From Deltaproteobacteria bacterium (lineage in GTDB: Bacteria; UBA10199; JACPAL01), in contig JACPAK010000006.1 in NCBI GenBank assembly GCA_016180845.1, positions 25,595 to 89,594 on the forward strand: 64,000 nucleotides of DNA, read 5' to 3'. The position numbers and the translations under genes were made by a program. Shown one piece after another: positions 62,243 through 64,000 of this stretch. Under the pieces are notes generated by a model. That model was given only the letters and a program-made list of their open reading frames with translations, had not been told where the DNA came from and made no database searches. Position 1 is the first letter of the stretch. Each line of letters opens with the position of its first letter.

Positions 62243-62567
62243 CCTCAAAACTCAAGATCGCATCGGCCAATGAATCATAAGTCCTGAAATAGCTGTCGAC
62301 CCCAGCTACCTTCAAAATGTTCCGATGATAATCACTGACGTTGGCAAATTTGATTTCCCCTTGCAGTGTATGAGAAGCGACCGCGATCGAGGCAAGATCC
62401 GTCAGGATCTTGTAATTGATATGTTCCACCTCGCCAAAATCGAGGACGATTTTCACCCATTGTCTGCGGATCAGGCGGGCGAGGCTCCGCATCAATTGAT
62501 GTCCTTCGAACATATCGAGATCGCCCGAGAGATCAAAAACCGAGATGTCGGCAATTTTTTGGTACAT
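62211..62567 (-). CDS. STAS-domain anti-sigma antagonist-like protein
   Basis: The 118-residue single-domain protein has the STAS fold pattern: D-I-S-V-F-D-L-S-G-D-L-D near 8, R-R-Q-W-V-K-I-V-L-D-F-G-E-V-E-H-I-N near 35-50, and G-E-I-K-F-A-N-V-S. In phosphorylatable antagonists such as SpoIIAA the loop after the D-x-S/D-x-x strand holds D-S-S-G; here the equivalent is N-Y-K-I, so the usual phospho-Ser is missing. It overlaps rsmH by 32 bases, and its ATG overlaps the mraZ stop by 1 base. A STAS gene between mraZ and rsmH is not part of the standard dcw order. It may act as a structural or sensing partner in division control. Confidence 0.85.
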   Translation of the reverse strand: MYQKIADISVFDLSGDLDMFEGHQLMRSLARLIRRQWVKIVLDFGEVEHINYKILTDLASIAVASHTLQGEIKFANVSDYHRNILKVAGVDSYFRTYDSLADAILSFEDGYASSAGPC

Positions 62568-63007
62568 TAAAGTCCTAAGTCAGCGAGCTTGTCTCCCATA
62601 GAGCCCAAGTCGCCTTCTGCCTGTTCAAAAACCTTGCGCCATTTTTCACTCGCCCAGATCTCAATCCTTTTCGTCATCCCGACGAGGACCACATCCGTCG
62701 CAAGCCCCGCATATTTTTTAAGTGTCGCCGGAACAATGATCCGTCCGTTCGCATCCAGCGGACATTCGCAGGCGGCGGAGACAAAAAATCTCTGAAGCGC
62801 CTTCACCTCGGAACGAAATTGCGGGAGAGAGGAAATTTTTTCCTCGACCTGATTCCACTCCTTCACCGGATAGGCCCAGAGGCAATTATCAAAATTCGTG
62901 AGGATCAGACGCTCGTCATAATTGGCCACGAGAACTTCTCGAAACCGGGAAGGAATCGAGAGACGTCCCTTTTGATCGATGGAATGTTCATAACGACCGC
63001 GAAACAC
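62567..63007 (-). CDS. mraZ: Transcriptional regulator MraZ
   Basis: The 146-residue protein has two AbrB-like SpoVT repeats, F-R-G-R-Y-E-H-S-I-D-Q-K-G-R-L-S-I-P near 2-19 and E-C-P-L-D-A-N-G-R-I-I-V-P near 80-92. Each repeat carries the D-x-x-x-R DNA-binding signature. MraZ represses its own operon. It is the first gene of the dcw transcript. The GTG at 63007 gives the canonical M-F-R-G start and has a GGGGG ribosome-binding site at 63014-63018; a TTG at 63022 precedes it. Confidence 0.95.
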   Translation of the reverse strand: MFRGRYEHSIDQKGRLSIPSRFREVLVANYDERLILTNFDNCLWAYPVKEWNQVEEKISSLPQFRSEVKALQRFFVSAACECPLDANGRIIVPATLKKYAGLATDVVLVGMTKRIEIWASEKWRKVFEQAEGDLGSMGDKLADLGL

Positions 63008-63020
63008 TTGAAACCCCCAC

Positions 63021-63038
63021 AAGACCCTTTTTGGTCTT
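63021..63038 (-). promoter_or_regulatory. 5'-leader hairpin of the dcw transcript
   Basis: On the minus strand AAGACC, a six-base loop and GGTCTT form a stem next to the mraZ ribosome-binding site. The predicted transcription start (about 63039) places it at the very 5' end of the mRNA. It may stabilise the message or limit access to the start codon. Function is inferred from position. Confidence 0.5.
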
Positions 63039-63041
63039 ATG

Positions 63042-63066
63042 TGGGATTATATGGGACGATATGGTA
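63042..63066 (+). promoter_or_regulatory. MraZ operator: three TGGGN-type boxes
   Basis: TGGGA (63042-63046), TGGGA (63052-63056) and TGGTA (63062-63066) are spaced by exactly 5 bases each. Characterised MraZ sites in proteobacteria are TGGGN direct repeats with 5-base gaps. They overlap the -10 element and spacer of the mraZ promoter, so MraZ bound here would block transcription of the whole operon. Confidence 0.85.
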
Positions 63067-63074
63067 CCTGTCAA
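63046..63074 (-). promoter_or_regulatory. Consensus sigma70 promoter of the dcw operon
   Basis: On the minus strand TTGACA (63069-63074) and TATAAT (63046-63051) stand exactly 17 bases apart, a perfect match to the housekeeping consensus. The predicted start is near 63039, about 32 bases ahead of the mraZ GTG. It should drive mraZ and the following 18 genes. Confidence 0.9.
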
Positions 63075-63137
63075 TTATATTTAATCCGCTAACTGTTGAT
63101 AATTTGTTGATAATTCAGATTTTTTCGCCTTTGATTC

Positions 63138-63476
63138 TCAGGTTCCCCAAGGTTGATCAATGATCCCATTAACTGGCGCCACCTGCTCCATCTCATCAGG
63201 GGTCAGCTTGTAGATATGGATCGCATCGTACGGGCAATTCTGCTCGCAGAGCTTGCATCCGATGCAGGTCTCAATATTTACGTTCACAATCTGCAGAATC
63301 CCCTGCACATTCTCTCCCCCCTTCATCTGAAGACACTCAGGGACCGGGCACCAATGGACACAATACTCGCAGCCGGTACAGGCATCCCGTTCCACCAATG
63401 CCTTTTGTTTAGGCTTAGCCGCTTTAGGAGCAGAAACAGGGGAAGGAGTCACCGTCTCTGTTGTCGTTTCAGACAT
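63138..63476 (-). CDS. 2[4Fe-4S] ferredoxin-like protein
   Basis: The 112-residue electron carrier has a disordered Thr/Pro/Ala/Lys-rich N-terminus (about 30 residues). Two cluster motifs follow: C-T-G-C-E-Y-C-V-H-W-C-P near 34-45 and C-I-G-C-K-L-C-E-Q-N-C-P near 71-82. The spacing C-x2-C-x2-C-x3-C-P fits two [4Fe-4S] clusters. The partner is unknown, since no oxidoreductase is adjacent. The ATG at 63476 is preceded by an in-frame GTG at 63482. It lies just upstream of the dcw promoter, on the same strand. Confidence 0.88.
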   Translation of the reverse strand: MSETTTETVTPSPVSAPKAAKPKQKALVERDACTGCEYCVHWCPVPECLQMKGGENVQGILQIVNVNIETCIGCKLCEQNCPYDAIHIYKLTPDEMEQVAPVNGIIDQPWGT

Positions 63477-63482
63477 TTTCAC

Positions 63483-63687
63483 AACATTACGGTGACTCCT
63501 GCTCCCCTGTCAATCTGAACGACTTTCTATGTGGCAGCTCCATGAAAATGTCGGTCTAACGTAACCAAGTCATAGAGCAACGGGAGTGAGCCCTTTTCCC
63601 CTCTACGATTCGCGCCGCAGGGAGCAATACCAAAAGGTACCGGTTACTTTCTGGTTACTTTCTGGTTGGAATCGGTTAAGAATATTG
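63483..63687. other. Intergenic region with 11-base tandem repeat
   Basis: The only structure seen is GGTTACTTTCT in two tandem copies followed by GGTT (63642-63667). No promoter, tRNA or credible ORF was found in this 205-base stretch. The region separates a C-terminal LamG-like gene from the ferredoxin gene on the same strand. Confidence 0.4.
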
Positions 63688-64000
63688 TTAGTTAATGTAG
63701 TGAAGAACGTCCCCTAATCCTACGGGGGCTGTGGCAACATCACTGCTGAAGTCAGGACTGCCGGGGTAAGAGCCTGAACCCTCTCGCTGACCATCGATGT
63801 AGGCGCCTAGCGCCCCATTCCCGATTGTGGCTGCCAGGAAGTGCCAGTTATCATCCACCAGATCAGTGGATCCGTCAGCAGCGGCACTTACGGAAGGGGC
63901 ACCGACCTCCAGATGCAGACTCCTGGAATTGGCATCGAGATTGAGTGAAATCCCCTGCGTGGAAGACGATTTATTGAAGAGCTGCTGGTGGCTCGGAAGA
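63688..64000 (-). CDS. LamG-like (concanavalin-fold) protein, C-terminal end
   Basis: The minus-strand frame enters at the window edge and stops with TAA at 63688-63690; 103 residues are visible. It has the LamG/jellyroll strand pair D-N-W-H-F-L-A-A-T-I-G and G-A-L-G-A-Y-I-D-G-Q, typical of secreted adhesins and glycan-binding proteins. The domain ends only about 30 residues after that pair, shorter than usual, which normally continues with I-D-E-V-x-x-Y-x-R-A-L. The rest of the gene lies outside the window. Confidence 0.75.
   Translation of the reverse strand, partial: LPSHQQLFNKSSSTQGISLNLDANSRSLHLEVGAPSVSAAADGSTDLVDDNWHFLAATIGNGALGAYIDGQREGSGSYPGSPDFSSDVATAPVGLGDVLHYIN

Noticed and set aside
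63483..63687. Candidate ORFs on either strand between ferredoxin and the LamG-like gene
   Set aside because: Frames are short, have no ribosome-binding site and show no family pattern.

Overview
This 64 kb stretch is chromosomal DNA from a Gram-negative bacterium that most resembles the old Deltaproteobacteria (Myxococcota-like or candidate lineages such as UBA10199; this placement is an inference). Supporting signs are an outer-membrane beta-barrel protein with a terminal Phe, lipoproteins, Cys-rich DUF4215 repeats of the myxobacterial type, a Ser/Thr kinase fused to a sigma54 activator, and a diaminopimelate-type murE inside a complete dcw cluster. There is no rRNA, CRISPR array or intact insertion sequence.

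Layout. Positions 1-8000 hold the end of a secreted PPC-like protein, a small Cys-rich lipoprotein, a KamA-family radical SAM protein, the kinase-TPR-GAF-sigma54 regulator and, convergently, an APC permease. Positions 8000-20100 are rich in tRNAs (Arg, His, Leu, Lys, Asp, Val). The first two flank accessory debris: a partial tRNA-Arg duplication with hairpins and a collapsed BRO antirepressor gene. The conserved tig-clpP-clpX-lon proteostasis block follows. Positions 20200-25100 carry pyrD, alanine dehydrogenase, larE and a homocysteine methyltransferase. Positions 25050-30070 form a tight four-gene envelope-signalling operon (beta-barrel/TPR, FecR, lipoprotein, CHASE2-cyclase). Transketolase comes next. 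Positions 32650-40530 are a three-gene operon for very large secreted Cys-rich proteins, two of which carry an HExxH-like helix, one intact and one with Glu changed to Gln. A BrnT/BrnA toxin-antitoxin pair and a CtpA-type protease lie at 40.9-42.8 kb.

From 63 kb down to 42.7 kb the minus strand carries a full division and cell-wall operon: mraZ, a STAS protein, rsmH, ftsL, ftsI, murE, murF, mraY, murD, ftsW, murG, murC, murB, ddl, ftsQ, ftsA, ftsZ, then a LysM lytic transglycosylase and a START-like protein. It starts from a perfect-consensus sigma70 promoter overlapped by three MraZ-type boxes.

The most unusual feature is a set of dispersed palindromic elements at the gene junctions of this operon and inside its genes. 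Three roughly 120 nt palindromes occupy rsmH/ftsL, ftsW/murG and ftsZ/transglycosylase. A G/C-run palindrome is inserted in frame in murF, and a relative sits between larE and ald. Another palindrome encodes the MurG tail. Several of these supply start regions, ribosome-binding sites or C-termini to essential genes.
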